From: Heliocidaris tuberculata
Taxonomy: Eukaryota > Echinodermata > Echinoidea > Camarodonta > Echinometridae
Reading direction: 5' to 3'
Assembly: GCA_025618425.1 (NCBI GenBank)
Contig: CM046832.1
Span: forward strand, 64,377,279 to 64,441,278
DNA length: 64,000 bases
Positions 1 through 12,266 of this stretch are shown here, one piece after another. Position numbers and translations under genes: made by a program. Positions within the stretch are counted from its first letter, which is position 1. Every line of letters begins with the position of its first letter. The notes under the pieces were generated by a model. It saw nothing but the letters and a program-made list of their open reading frames with translations. It had not been told where the DNA came from and searched no databases.

Positions 1-132
1 TTACCTCACCTGGGTCGAGTGTGGCAAATGTAGATTAATGTCTTGCCAAAAGACACTAGTGCTTGGCCAGGGATTCGAACCCCGTACCTTGTGGTTCACA
101 GTCCAGGGACTCATCCACTAGACCACAGCACC
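1..132 (-). repeat. tRNA-derived SINE (partial, cut by window edge)
   Basis: Read on the minus strand, the segment from 132 down to about 60 looks like a tRNA. It has an A-box-like TGGTCTAGTGGATGAG, a possible GTG anticodon context (ctgtgaacc) and a perfect B box GGTTCGAATCC. It then runs into a non-tRNA body towards position 1. The acceptor stem pairs only in part, so this is a SINE head and not a working tRNA-His gene. The 3' end of the SINE lies outside the window. It sits in the EML intron upstream of the first visible exon. Confidence 0.65.
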
Positions 133-393
133 TCTACTGTGGTGGAGGTTGCTAGTTGTGAATATTTATTATATTATACCATATAGCAACAATTGAGATT
201 ACAATCTATCATAAATGTTCTTTAAAAGGTTCATTTTGAGATAGAATGTAAAGACAGTGAAGATTGTAATATGCAGATTTCTCACCATGTTCATATAAAA
301 CACAAATTTTCTTAAAATTGTCATTTTTCAGAATTTTGTGACAGATTTGTTTCAAATTTTGAAAGAATTAATCATTTATTTGTGTTCTGACAG

Positions 394-639
394 GGCCCAG
401 TATTCACCCTACAAATGATGGGTAAGACCTTGGTGTCTGGAGGTCGAGATGGATTCTTGAGGTGCTGGACATTGGCTGGCAAGGGGGCTGATTCCAGTGG
501 TAAACTACAGGTGAGGAATGATCAGGTGATCAGTCATGTGAAGTGATACATTATTACATTGCAAAACCATATACTTTTGCAACATAAAACTTTTGCAAAT
601 TATTGCAAATTTTTCCCGTGTTGAGTCAAATTAAGCCGC

Positions 640-688
<49 letters not shown>

Positions 689-3600
689 TTTGCAACCATT
701 ATTGATAATGGTCCTTTTCATGACAGGAAACTTTCCTGAGCTACAAAATCTGGAGATATGGTTTAGTCATTTTGAGGGATAAAACTTCAAAAATCCTGAA
801 AGTTTCTTTCATACAAATGTTTTTAATATGACAGTAATTAATGTGTGTACATGTGCTAAAAGTTCTAGTAATGCAATTGATGTGGATGAAAAATCCAGAT
901 TATCTATTCACAATTAAACATGATTGAAACTTTTTATCTTGTCTACTTTTTTTCCTCATTTTGGTGATCCAGCATTTGTTCCTGCAGCAATTGCTCCAGG
1001 CTTTATTTTGTCAAAGATGTAGGGTTAGGGTTAGTGTCTGATTGATTGAGTTCATTTGATGTCAAACTTCCAGACTATGTATGAACAGTTCATGTTCACT
1101 TATGTTTTAGTTCCTGAAGATGATCTGAAATAAAAGGTCGAAAATTCGAAACTCATCGTGACTCTGATCGGAGTATTATTTCTAGCACTATACATTCATA
1201 TCTTCTGTGGTAATAATGGATTAGGGTTAGTGTTGCAATTGCATTTAGGTTATGTTTAGGTTTAGGGTTAGGTATAGTGTTTGGTCCAGGGTTGAAGTTA
1301 GGAAGTCGGTAACTGCAGGAAATTGACCTCGGAACAAGCACCATCTGAACATAGGCCATACAACCCCTTAAAAGTTATCTTGTAAAGGAGATATCATAAT
1401 AATAATAATAATGTGACTTATAAAGCGCCAAATCCACTCTGTAGAGTGCTCAAGGCGCATAAAGAATTACAAAGTACATGTAAATAGAAAGGTTTTGAGA
1501 AGATTTTTAAAAGAATCAACAGAGATACAAGCTTTGATGTCTACAGGAAGAATATTCCACACGGTGGGGTATGCGTAATTTACTTATTTTATGAAACAGA
1601 AAGTGCAATGAATGGTGGAATTCCTGAAGAGATATAAAATGACTACTACCTCTGTTTCTCTTGTTTGCTAAAAACTGCAGGTACCAAAGCAAGAAGGAGG
1701 CATACGCACTGTACTGCATACTGGTAGCAAGGTGTACATTGGTACCACGGTCAACTCTCTCCTATGTGTCGACCTCAAGGATAATACATTCATTGTGACT
1801 GGAGAGGAGACTACAAACTGCGTCACACAGGTAAATTCTTCATTCTTTTGGACAAACACTCTTAGATTAATAGGCAATACTATTTATTGTACAGTATTTT
1901 TAATTAACTCTGCAGTTCATGCTCCCTACTTTGAATGCTTTTTCAGAACTTTTTATAATCAACTAATTTTCCTACTGCATCTAGCATGTGCAGCTAACAC
2001 ACTGTAGGACTAGGTAAGCACAGGGATGAAGAACTGTTATAATGTCACAGTACATGATATACCTTGCAAAAACTGGTAGACGAATTGCACACCCATTCAC
2101 TTATATATTATTAATATCAATTGTATTATATAATTATATCTAACTATATAATTATGTAATAATAATTGTAATTGTAATTATAATTATTTAGCTAACTGGA
2201 ACAGGTGAAGACGGAAAGTTTTGGAGAACCTGTGTCTCAAGATCCATCACATTGTCGACCCAAGCTATGGGACGTAGATAGATGGATAGATAATTACATG
2301 TATATCATTATATTTATTATATTATATTTCTTATATGTATGTATGAATATTTCACATGTTAACTAGTAGCTGATGCTTTTTATTTCATACTGATATCTTA
2401 AACCAGATCTTTCCTGTTGAATATCTTTCCAACAGGCTCACTATGAAGAGGTCCACTGTATGGCCATTTTACGTGACGGTCAGTTCTTGACCGGTAGCTA
2501 TGATGGCACTGTGTCCCTCTGCAGCTTCTCTGACCATCGTCCACTCTGGAGACACATGGTCAAGGGGACAAACATCCATTGTATGGATGTCCAGGTGGAT
2601 ATGGGTCTGGTTGCCTTGGGAACCAAAGATGCCAAGTAAGACATTGAATTCTCTTCTCTGCATGTCTCCTGTCCTGTCTCTCTGTCTCTTTTCTCTCTCT
2701 TTGCTAATCAATTTTTCTTCCAGTCTCCATTGGTCTCCCCCGCTCTCTGCTCGTCATATCTCTTAGTTCATTTATTATCTATTTTGATGTATCATTTTCT
2801 GTGACTAATTCTTCTTTTGGTTTCTACCTATCTACTTTTTTTTTTTCATCTTTTTTTTTTCCAGTGTTTGCTATAGCATTATGCCTAATGCATTTGCTAA
2901 TTCATTTAAAACATTTTTTCATTTTACTTTCCAAAATATTAATGCTGAAATACTAACTTTGACCTGTCATCTTTCAGAGATGTGATTTAGTGAAAGTTGT
3001 GTATTACACGGTCTGGGTTAGGCATTTCAATGTGAGATAATATTACATCCTTTTTATTACTGGATTATTATAATTATTATTTGTAGTCCTGCTAGTTAGA
3101 ATGGGACTGAACTATACCACACATTCTTACCATTTGTTTGATTCAGCCTTTCAGCACTGATGTTTGGAGGAACCGAAAATTTCTTTGATACCTCAACCAG
3201 TGTTTTTGAGAAACCTGATTGCTTGTTATAAATATTCTTCTTTTTTGTACTTTGCCTGATTAAGAAAAGTAGATTGCTTATTTGTGTTAAAATGCTTGAT
3301 GAAAGGACATATGTAAAATGCCTTATTGGTTAACAAATTTAAGTTGCCTTGTACAATAAGATTTCATTACATATTTTAATTTTGTACATGCTTTCCTGAG
3401 AAATCTGCTCATAAAAACTACTTAAAGGAGAATTAACCCCAGAATATAAATGTACGTATGTTCAAAGGTGTAATATATTCTTAATCATTGGCCTGTATCA
3501 CTTTAGAAATAAAATATCAGAAAAGGGTTTAAATCAAGACATTCTAGCACAAGGTATCATCTGCTAACACTTTACATGGGGGCTGCCATTTTCTTGATGG

Positions 3601-6600
3601 CCCGTTGCATGAAACTTACCATTAACGGTAACTTTGCCATCAACGGTAACTCCCATGGAAACCATGATTTTGATTGGCTGTTGAGTGATGTTACCATGGG
3701 TTACCATTGATAGCAGAGTTACCATTAACGGTAATTTTTATGCAACGGGGCCATGGAGTTGTACGTGAAACATTGGAAACTGTTCTGATCAGGAAGATAT
3801 TTTAATCCTAGAGCTAAATTGCTTCTCTTCATTACAAAAAATCTCCATATATGATGGAGAATACATAACAGGTGTATACATATATTCTAAAATTTGAAAT
3901 TTATAGATTTCTTTTTAAATTCTCTGGTTTTGCTAAAAAGAAATTGATTTCTTGGGCTGGCCTGGCAGAGCAGAACATAATTTATACGACGCGCATTCTG
4001 ACTATTGAAGTCCATTATCTCAAAGCAGGTGAATGCATAGTTTGTCACTATTGATGCTCGGGAAAGTTATCACCCATACATTAATTAATTTGCTCTGTCG
4101 CGTATGTCATAGTATCAAGAAAATAGATTTATATTTAGTAAAATAGTAATTTTCAAAGAAATATAAAACACATTTTCATTTTTAGAATATATGCATATAT
4201 CTGTTAAATATTTTAAATCTCAAATGTAATTTTGTATCAGGAAGAAAGACAACTTTGCATTCGGATTAAAAATATCTTTATGTACACATCAAGAAAATGG
4301 CAGCCCCCAGGTATCGCTAGCAGATGATAAATTTTGCTGAGAAAATCTTGATTTATACCCATCTCGTATATTTTAATGCAAAACTACGCAGGACAACAAG
4401 AAGGAATAGATTACATCTTTGAATATAAGCACATTTATATTTTGAGGTTAATTCCCCTTTAAGTTTGTCAAAAGGTTTCCCAACATAGCAACAAGTAATG
4501 CATACTAAATGTCAGTTGACAAAGGAATCACTTGTTTTAATGGGTAGACATTATTTAACCAGTCATAGAGGCATGTTTCTAAAAATAGAATTTTGTTTCT
4601 ATTTAGGATTACGGTTAGGGTTAAGGTTAGGCTTTGCATACTATTAGCACTGTATGCAAATAGATGCAAAATTAGCTACCTTAGCTACATTACATTAGTG
4701 GATATTTTTAGAACCATGCCTCTATGTCTGGTTAATACCGTTTTGAATAGCTGAATGAAACAGCTTGTAACTTTACATAGCACAGACTCAATTTGAAAGC
4801 ATTCAGAAAATTATCTATTGCTCATGTGAAAAAAAAAGAAGAAGTCATGAATTGCCCTGTGCAGTCAGGCAAATGATTATGTAGCTTTCTATACTAACAC
4901 TAATGCTTTGACATGATTATAAAATAATAATATTCATGCTGCATTCCATCTTTTAACTTGCTGCTTGCTGCTGATCAGAATGGGTAACAGGTAATGAATG
5001 AATGATGTACTCTATCATTATATAATTATGTGCATGAAATTCATACTGTAATTGTTCATTAACATTTAATGTCAATGTTGCTCAATTAGTTCATTTATTC
5101 ATACATACATATTTTAATTGATCATATTCATTTATCCACTCAGTCATTCTGTATTGTTCTATTTGTATATAGAGTATCATTAAAACCTAATGAAATTTTG
5201 TTTACTGCATGGTTGACCATTATTATGTTTGTGTCATGTTGTTTCTTTGTTTGACTTTCTGTCATGTGACCATTATTGCTTGTCCTATCATTGCATGCTT
5301 CTGATATCATTATACAGTTATGATAGAAGGTAAATGTATGACTCTTGTTGCATCTTTGTAAATACATAGAAATAGTTTTTTTTTTCATATCTTGACTCTT
5401 GTAGTAAGAGAAAATCATCAGCTTTATTCAAGTCATGGTAGAGAACACATGATAGTGAATTAGATTTCCCTTCCCTTCATTTTCTCACTAATAACCACAT
5501 TAACCCATTCACCCCATACAGCTCTTTCACCCATTCTCTTTGGTTTAATATACACATGTAGTAAGACCATTTTCCTGCCACTTTGAATGCTTCAAAAATA
5601 TCACTGAGTGAACAATTGTTACATATTAATTTCTTCCTTCACATTAAAGGGAAATCCAACCTTTATAGCAAGTTGCTTTGAAAGAAAGAGGAAAAATCAG
5701 AGAAGCAGATTGGTGGAAGTTTGAACGAAATCGGACAAGCAATAAGAAAGTTATGAATTTTTGAAAGTTGTAATCATTATGCATATGGGAATTTCAAATT
5801 GGCCGAATAGGTAATGTCACTGTGTAGCTGTGGACAACTCCCCCATTCGCTCTAACACACAAAATGACTAAAGTGTCACTTTTGTTCAAAATGCGTTGTT
5901 CAGTAGGATCCTTTCATTCATGAGGACCTATAACAATATGCTATCTCCAATATATTTTGAGTACAGCCCCGAGGGTAAAAGCGCATCGAAGAAAACCGCA
6001 AATTAATGATATTTTTGTGTACGACAAATGGGAGAGTTGTCCACAAAAATGTCACAATTGACTTACCAAATTGCCAATTTGAGATTCGCATAGATGTAGT
6101 GATCTCATTTTTCAAACATCCATAACTTTCTTAGTCCTTGTCCGATTTCTTTCAAACTTTCGCCATCCTGTTTTTCTTATTTTTCTGCTTTCACAAAAAT
6201 CATCTTATTATCAAGGTTGGATTGCCCTTTAATGGAATTCTTTGTGCACACCCTTATCCTATCAGGGGCCTGTAACATAAAGAGATACAATCAATCTTAC
6301 AATTGATATCAATCATAAGTCTATGGCAAACCATGTACTGAAGAGTTACAATTGATTGTAAGATTGATTGTATCTCTTTTAAAATGTTACAGGCCCCTGA
6401 ATTGATAAAAATGGTATGGTCTTATGAGAAAGAAATATGTGAACAATGCATATTTGTCTTTTTTCTCCTCTGATATAAAGTTTTTTCACTTGGATATCCC
6501 ACACTCTTCAAATAGACACTTGAGAGATAATTTTCCTCCTTTCTGCTGATTTTACTAATATAAATGAAATGCATGTGCACAGGAATGAATCAAATAGAAC

Positions 6601-9600
6601 ATTTTTGTTATGAGGGTTAGAAACACTTGCATGTAACCATTGTATCTGTATGCTTATTTTTGTAGGCTTCATTTTTTCACTCCATTTATTCACTAAAAAT
6701 ATAAATGTAGATATGTTTATACTCCTCTTTCATTATCAATATAAAAAATACAAGATTTGGATAGTCATTGCCTGTTCTAAAAGCTGTTGTTGGAAGTCCA
6801 TGCATTCATAAGTCGTTTAATTTTAGTTTCTTTGATCATCAAAGGCATATTTTTTCTTAGTCAGTTTGAATTATTATCCCAAATAGTTGCACATTCAAGT
6901 TTCGATTTGTGAAATGAATGTTGTTATGAATTATTCCAAATATCAGTAAATTATTGGGCATGAGACTACACCATTTTGTCCGTGACATTTCATGGTGAAA
7001 TAAATCCTTCAAAATTGGTTGTTAGATGTTTCCTGTTGTATATATCTTATGCAACATATATGCATCAGCATCAGACCATGGTCGTAGACATGCATAATTA
7101 TCCACTGTTTTAGTGGGGAGATGATCTATTCATCATCCCCCCCCCCCCCCCCCCGTAACAATAAAAAGTGTGTGCGTATCTACGCCACTGATCAGACATT
7201 TGCAGAAAGAATATCAGTTTCCCAATACATTTACAAAGTATGTAGATGTAGGTGTCATGTTTTGCAATCAAATAGTCATACTGATGTATACAAACTGATG
7301 TACTTCAAAAAAAAAATAAACCAAGTATATTGCAAAAGAGAATGTGGAGTGTATTTGATTTGAAATGTATTCATTACTAATGTCAATCAATTCATAACAA
7401 TGAGAGCTAGCAAACAGCAAAGTAAACTAGTCTTATCCCTCTTGTGTAATGTTTCAGTCGTGTTGATCTTCCTATTTAGTTGTTGTGATGATATACATGT
7501 AAGATAGACTTCAGATGAAATATGGATATCATTTTCTCTTTCATTTCTACAGTGTTGTTGTTTTGATGCTGGGTCAAGCAGCAGAGGATACTGAAGTGAA
7601 TCGTTTCAAGCTTGGAAAAGGAGCTGCTCGTTGCCTCAAGATATCACCAGGTAAGTGATCTAATAGTATTCAACAAAAAATGATCACTAATTTAAAAACC
7701 TCTTTAAAGATAAAGTTGAGTTCTGGTCATGCAATTACATTGTGAAAGAAACTGTCTCAAAGCAAGAAGGAAAGGTTGATCATGGGAGCGTTTCATGAAA
7801 GGAAGTTGTCGGATATTGTGTCCGACAACTGTTATAAGCTACTGAAATCCTTGCATCTCATTGGCTGAGAGCAAATTTGTCGGATAAAATATCTGACAAG
7901 TCCTTTCATGAAACGCTCCCAGGTCTACATAGGAATTGGTGTATACTGTGAGGTTTTGAAATCATCAAAATGATAAGAAATCCCACTGAAAAGCCTGTGC
8001 GCTGCACACAGAAATGGGTATAAGGGACTGCACACAACATATGGCATGAATGTTTGGCCCGAATACTTCAGCTATTTCTTGTCATATTTCCAGTATGAGG
8101 GCATTTGAAGAGCAATACTTTTCAAGGGATATTTCTACTACGATGTTCTTCCAAACTGACATAAAATCGATCAGAGAACTCACATATTATTTTTCACCTC
8201 TCCCAGAACTCAACCTTTTATTTCAGATCTTTTTATATTTTTATCTCCTATTGAAAGTATTCTGGCAGATGAAGGCATTCAGTGATTAACAGTTACATTG
8301 CTATATGTATGAAAAAAGAAAAGAAATAGAAACCGAGGATGGGATTTTATTATTTCTCTTCTTTGCATACTAGATTATACTTGTTATCACAACTGGTATT
8401 AAAACTGACAATTATGTTAACTTGTAATGCGCATATTGCTACTGCATTAATGATTAGAGAAAGGAAAATACCAGTAAAGGATTATGAAAGTTCATTGATA
8501 TTAAATAGATAAGAATTAATAGTTTCTTTTTGGTATAAATAAAGGGAGTCAGTTTCACACATGGTGGAAGGCTAATCCATAGTGTAGATTGCTATGGATT
8601 GTAAATATTTATATAATATTGAATGGCCATGAGTGGGATACCAGGGGATATCACACAAGCTGAAATGTTCAAAAGCGAGTGTGATATGCCCTCTTGTCCT
8701 AGGATAGAAAAATACTTCAATATTATTATTATCGATTGTATAAAACCTACTACCTAGATTGTCATCACCACCACATCCTCCACATTTCTGTATTTTGCAC
8801 ATTCATTACAGAGAAAGATTTATTTTGTCCTTTCCTATTAAGCATTTTGCGATGGCTATGCGCATACATCCATTGTCTTTAAAACCCTTTGCACATTTAA
8901 ATGCTTATTTACTATCTATATGTTTTTTACACACAAAAATATGAAATATTGAAACGATATTGCACAGTCATCGAGGTACTTTTCACAAACCATTATATGT
9001 TGAAATGACATTGCATGATCATTTGGGTACTTTGATTTTTCTGTTTGGCTCAAAACCCTTCATACAAATAATAATTAAAAGTATTTTATTGAAGTGAAAT
9101 AAAAATTTGAGTGACATGATGGACACTTTGATTTCCAATGCATCTCATGTTCAGATGGTGAATTGATTGCAGTTGGTTGCCAAGATAACCAAATCCTTGT
9201 ACTCCAAGTCCACAACAAAGGGAGCACTCTGGAGATGATTGGCAAGTTCACAGGTCATAGTGGACCAATCACAGGGTTGGATTGGTCCCAGGACAAGATT
9301 GGGGAGGTGGAGCCTAGCTATCTGGTTCAAAGCAGTTCAGACCAGATGGAGTACATTATATGTAAGTATTTCACTCTTTCAGTTGGTCTGGCGGTAATGT
9401 CCACAGGCAGCTCTTTGTATTCACCTACAAACTGACTCTGATTGGACCCAGGTTCGAATCTCAGTCACATCTTTTGGATGGTGATGTAAAAGGTCGGTCC
9501 CGGACGTAAATGATCGTATTTTATTGATACATGTCTGTCAAAACTCAATTACACACTCACACACATCGTATTGTAAATTTCATTTGTTTTTCGCTCCGAG

Positions 9601-11911
9601 CCTTTCAAAAGCATGTTCTTTTGTTCTCCAGTTCTGGTAGCGAAAAGAAAATTGAAATGAAACTTATTGAATGTCTATGGTTTTCACTTTCTTTTAAACA
9701 TTCATAGAAATTGATGAGCACATTGTCTCGTTATAAATGCGCAAATAAAATTAAAAATCCAGTGACACCACTCTCTGTACTGCATTTATTTGTTTGATAT
9801 CATTTCATTTAATGTGGTTTGCAGGAAACAGTGACACCAATGAAGTAGTTTGAAATTAGAGGAAGTCAGTTTTTCTTTTAAAAAATAATTCAAAATACAT
9901 GATGCATTGGTACCTATTTGTAAAATATTTATTCTATTCTTTTTTATGTGCTGTACAGGGAATAGTAGAACCTTTGAAGCTGTTGAAAACCTGGAGGAAG
10001 CCTGCAATGTTGAATGGTCATCACAGCAATGCCTCATGGGATACCCTGTAGCAGGTAGGTAAAATCCGGCACTGATTATCCCACCAGTCTGATGCTTTAT
10101 TGTCATTTTGAATGCTGCCTCAATGAAAGAAAAGAGGAGGAGGAGGCCTCATTTTTCTAAAATTTATGACCAGACACATTTTTCAAGGTGACAGGCTGGG
10201 CCATCTTTCAAGAAGGCAGCAAGCTTTTTTTATTTTGAATGGCCAACTCTTGGACTCAGGAAATGATGTTTGGGCTTTTATTGGCTAGATGCAACAGAAG
10301 ATGTGGTCCAAATGATGTCACTTTGCAGAACCAGAATGCTAATATCATAAATTTGAATTCAATAAATAAAAAAAGCCCCTAAAAACCCTCCAAACGGGGG
10401 GCTTAAAAGAAAAGAAAACTGACAGGGAATCCAAAAATCTGTTTACATTTCACATTAGCAAATTGGCGGTATCGCAGAGACAGTAGGCAGCTATTCCTTC
10501 TATAATGGCATAATAAATTGTTGTATCTACACATCTATTGTAATACATTTCTGGTATTCATTACATACAAAAACTACACTACAGTTTGTGTGTAGCAGTG
10601 ATATGAATAGGCACTCAAAAAAAAAAATTCTTTTCTTAAATTATAGTTCAGGACAAATGATTTGGTGTTAGGTATCTTTTTGTGTGGTAGTGATTCATGA
10701 ACAAATTTTTAAAGTATAATTTTTGTCATATTTGTTTTTTAGTTACAGACAACCCAATTTCTCACATGGTATTAAACTTCTCCGAGGTTTTAGCTTTTGA
10801 TATATTTCAAGACTTCTGATTAATATATTTCTTCTTTCTGCGTTGAATGCAGGTATATTTGGAAAGGAAGACGAAGGAATTCAACATGCATCACTGGACA
10901 TCTCTCCTGGAGACTGCCCTCTAGTGGTGGCAGGGGGCTATGATGGACAGATTCGTCTCTTCAAATACCCTTGTACCCACTCGGAGGTAAGTACATGCAC
11001 AGAAAGCACAGATTTTAACAAGCCATGAAAATTACCTAAATCTTTAAAAGAGCTATTTAAAAAAGTCCTTGAAAATGTCCTTGAAAATAATAAATTTGAT
11101 TATGATATTGAAAAACGTTATTTCAACTATGTCGATTCAGGGTAAGACATTAAAGGTAATGTACAGTTTTTTTGGTAAGCCCTCAAAATCTAGCAAGATA
11201 CTAGCAATACTAAACTGCTGTAAAGATTTCACCTTTTGAGTGGCAAAAGGTAATTTAGATACCGGGCCAGGGATGTAGACTCCTAACGACGGCAGCATAC
11301 ACTATACAAAACCTACGAGGATTGTGTGTATACTACACACAGTGACACACATGCTATCTTAATGTGATACCCCCGAAATTGTTGAGCTGTCGGGGTGGAG
11401 AGGTCCTAGCATATGATCTACTGTTCCTTACAGATATTTACACTAAAATTCACCTGAAATCATGGATAGAATACCAGATGATCTTGTACAATCATCTTTT
11501 TGATACAAGGAGAACAACATGAGACTATATTAAACACATTTCTTTCCAATTTCCTTTTTGCTACCAAAACTCCATGAGCTTTAAGTCAGTGCCTTTTAAA
11601 TCCCAGGAATTGGTACTTTAATAGAAAAAGTGATAAATTCTCTAATTGATGTAAATCATCAAAATAATTTAAAGATATGAAGGGAATCAAAGAGATGTAC
11701 ATGTGCATCCTGTTGGGTGATGATAGATCCCTTATCAAACTGGCATATATGTTATTTTTTTTCATTTGCCTAGGCTCACTGCAAGCAGTTTGCTGCCCAT
11801 CCTCACAGTGCAGTGTGTGTGAGGTTTGCTAACTCTTCAGAACAATACCTCCTATCTGCTGGATCCAAAGATTACACGGTCTGCCAATGGAAGGTCTCCT
11901 CCACCAAGTAA
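394..11911 (+). CDS. EML: EML-family WD-repeat protein, C-terminal eight exons (partial gene)
   Basis: Eight exons join in frame: 394-510, 1681-1830, 2436-2635, 7553-7650, 9155-9361, 9959-10054, 10853-10986 and 11774-11911. Together they give 379 codons plus TAA. Every intron is GT-AG and phases agree at each junction. The product looks like the distal WD propeller (TAPE domain) of echinoderm microtubule-associated protein-like proteins. Family hallmarks include GPVFTLQ with LVSGGRDG, VYIGTTVNSLL, CLKISPDGELIAVGCQDNQ, GKFTGHSGPITGLDWSQD, LFKYPC, and a terminal AGSKDYTVCQW blade. EML proteins bind tubulin and microtubules in the cytoplasm and spindle. The N-terminal part (HELP motif and first blades) lies upstream of the window. 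The blades are fairly divergent from EML1-4, so the exact paralogue (EML1-4 versus EML5/6 type) is not settled. Exon 2 joins directly to exon 3 and the alignment needs nothing between them. The next gene, SEC11, is convergent. Confidence 0.88.
612..699 (-). pseudogene. 18S rRNA gene fragment (antisense) in EML intron
   Basis: About 88 bp read as the reverse complement of a universally conserved part of eukaryotic 18S rRNA. The stretch contains CCGTCAATTCCTTTAAGTTT and AAATTAAGCCGCAGGCTCC, which lie around the classic universal SSU primer site. The match starts at TTTCCCGTG and stops abruptly after TGCAACCAT, where the normal rRNA would continue ACTTCC. Flanks are ordinary AT-rich intron. It cannot be a functional rRNA gene. 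It is either a captured rDNA piece or an assembly artefact. Confidence 0.85.
1018..1286 (+). repeat. Short interstitial TTAGGG-like stretches
   Basis: Two clusters of telomere-like repeats occur: agggttagggttag near 1020-1034, and a looser run of TTAGGG/TTTAGG variants at about 1218-1286. The intervening sequence is unique. They are short and decayed, so they need not mark a fusion point. Similar patches lie at 4605-4632 and 14786-14832. Confidence 0.5.
1396..1655 (-). mobile_element. 5'-truncated CR1/L2-like LINE 3' end with (ATT)n tail
   Basis: On the minus strand a short reading frame gives WNILPVDIKACISVDSFK followed by LLKTFLF and a stop. This is the usual last part of CR1/L2-type ORF2 (WN-LP-I----S--SFK--LKT-LF). 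A 3' UTR follows with the motif gcgctttataagt, then an (ATT)n tail read on the plus strand as (AAT)n at 1396-1413. The same tail structure ends the LINE at 33784-35047. It lies in the first visible EML intron, just before the exon at 1681. Confidence 0.75.
3422..4462. mobile_element. TTAA-bounded foldback MITE (T2/Kolobok-like), copy A
   Basis: Inverted arms of about 175 bp (3422-3598 and 4286-4462) start TTAAAGGAGAATTAACCCC and end with the complement, ...GGTTAATTCCCCTTTAA. Both arms share ATCATCTGCTA and GGGGGCTGCCATTTTCTTGA further in. TTAA target sites with AGG-type termini fit the T2-MITE/Kolobok group by known family rules. No transposase is encoded. A palindromic MITE (3599-3752) has inserted at the inner edge of the left arm. 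Confidence 0.75.
3599..3752. mobile_element. Palindromic MITE P1 (GGCCCGTTGCAT type)
   Basis: A 154-bp near-palindrome starts GGCCCGTTGCATGAAACTTA and ends ATTTTTATGCAACGGGGCC. The stem has repeated ACCATTAACGGTAAC units and the centre carries GATTGGCTG. No coding potential. See P2-P5 for the same outer design with other stems. Confidence 0.75.
5644..6232. mobile_element. TTAA-bounded foldback MITE, family B copy 1
   Basis: 589 bp bounded by TTAA. Termini are TTAAAGGGAAATCCAACC and GGTTGGATTGCCCTTTAA. The long arms share GAAAGTTTGAA/CGAAATCGGACAAG-like blocks, and the middle contains GGACAACTC(T/C)CCCATT in both halves. A second copy of the same family, in inverted orientation, is at 54621-55190. 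No ORF. Confidence 0.8.
6265..6397. mobile_element. Palindromic MITE P2 (GGGGCCTGTAACAT type)
   Basis: 133-bp palindrome starting GGGGCCTGTAACATAAAGAG and ending in the complement TGTTACAGGCCCC. The stem is GATACAATCAATCTTAC and its inverse. The outer bases TCA/TGA extend the palindrome, so a target duplication is not clear. Confidence 0.7.
7783..7921. mobile_element. Palindromic MITE P3 (TGGGAGCGTTTCATGAAA type)
   Basis: 139-bp palindrome in the EML intron after the exon at 7553-7650. Termini are TGGGAGCGTTTCATGAAAGG and CCTTTCATGAAACGCTCCCA. The stem contains TTGTCGGATA and its inverse, and the centre has CATTGGCTGAGAG. No ORF. Confidence 0.7.
9380..9560 (+). repeat. tRNA-derived SINE, second family, copy 1
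   Basis: Begins 18 bases after the donor of the exon ending at 9361. Has a TGGTCTGGCGG A-box-like start and the B box GGTTCGAATCTC. The body TTTTGGATGGTGA...GGTCGGTCCCGGACGTAAAT is shared with the inverted copy at 12006-12210. No functional tRNA fold. Confidence 0.7.
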
Positions 11912-12005
11912 TGATTTTTTTTTAGGTGTCAACCAGTTTCATCCAGTATTTCAGCATGGAAACAGAAGGTGATGAGACTCGTCCACTTTGGTGATGTTAC
12001 AAAAC

Positions 12006-12210
12006 GACGTTATTATTATGTTGTTGTTGTTGTTAATTGGGTTTTTACAGATGTGTATCAATCAGATATGATTATTTACGTCTGGGACCGAACTTAAATG
12101 TCACCATCCGAAAGACGCGACTGAGATTCAAACCTGGGTCTGATCAGAGTCAGTTTGTAGGCGAATGCTGAGAGCTGACCGTAGACATATACACTAGACC
12201 AGCTTACAAA
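12006..12210 (-). repeat. tRNA-derived SINE, second family, copy 2 in EML 3' UTR
   Basis: The minus strand reads TGGTCTAGTGTATATG, then GGTTTGAATCTC (B box), TTTCGGATGGTGACATTTAA and a tail ACCCAATTAACAACAACAAC. It matches the SINE at 9380-9560 over most of its length in opposite orientation. It lies between the EML stop codon and the AATAAA at 12261, so it is likely transcribed antisense within the EML 3' UTR. Confidence 0.7.
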
Positions 12211-12260
12211 GCTCTGAAGCTCTAGCCTATTACCAGGTTGGTTGGGTTTCTCCTGCTCTC

Positions 12261-12266
12261 AATAAA
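12261..12266 (+). terminator. Candidate poly(A) signal AATAAA for EML
   Basis: AATAAA lies 350 bases after the EML stop codon and is followed within 30 bases by a GT-rich element (TGTTGTGATGCATTGTTTTG). This is the best cleavage signal near the gene end. Confidence 0.55.

Larger units (their letters stand above)
2636..7552 (+). other. EML intron 3 (4.9 kb), repeat-rich
   Basis: The largest visible EML intron. It holds two TTAA-bounded foldback elements (3422-4462 and 5644-6232), a palindromic MITE nested in the first (3599-3752), another at 6265-6397, and a C18 homopolymer near 7137-7154. The remaining AT-rich sequence (2640-3420, 4463-5640, 6400-7550) shows no coding signal that I can support. 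Confidence 0.7.

Noticed and set aside
61..132. Functional tRNA-His gene
   Set aside because: B box is perfect, but the acceptor stem pairs poorly and the tRNA part runs straight into a SINE body.
2193..2278. Possible extra EML exon with acceptor-like TTTAG and short open frame
   Set aside because: The exons ending at 1830 and starting at 2436 join in phase 0 and give a continuous WD-blade sequence. The candidate breaks the EML pattern and meets a stop.
8572..8944. Overlapping short ORFs on both strands
   Set aside because: No family resemblance, inside an EML intron, length expected by chance.
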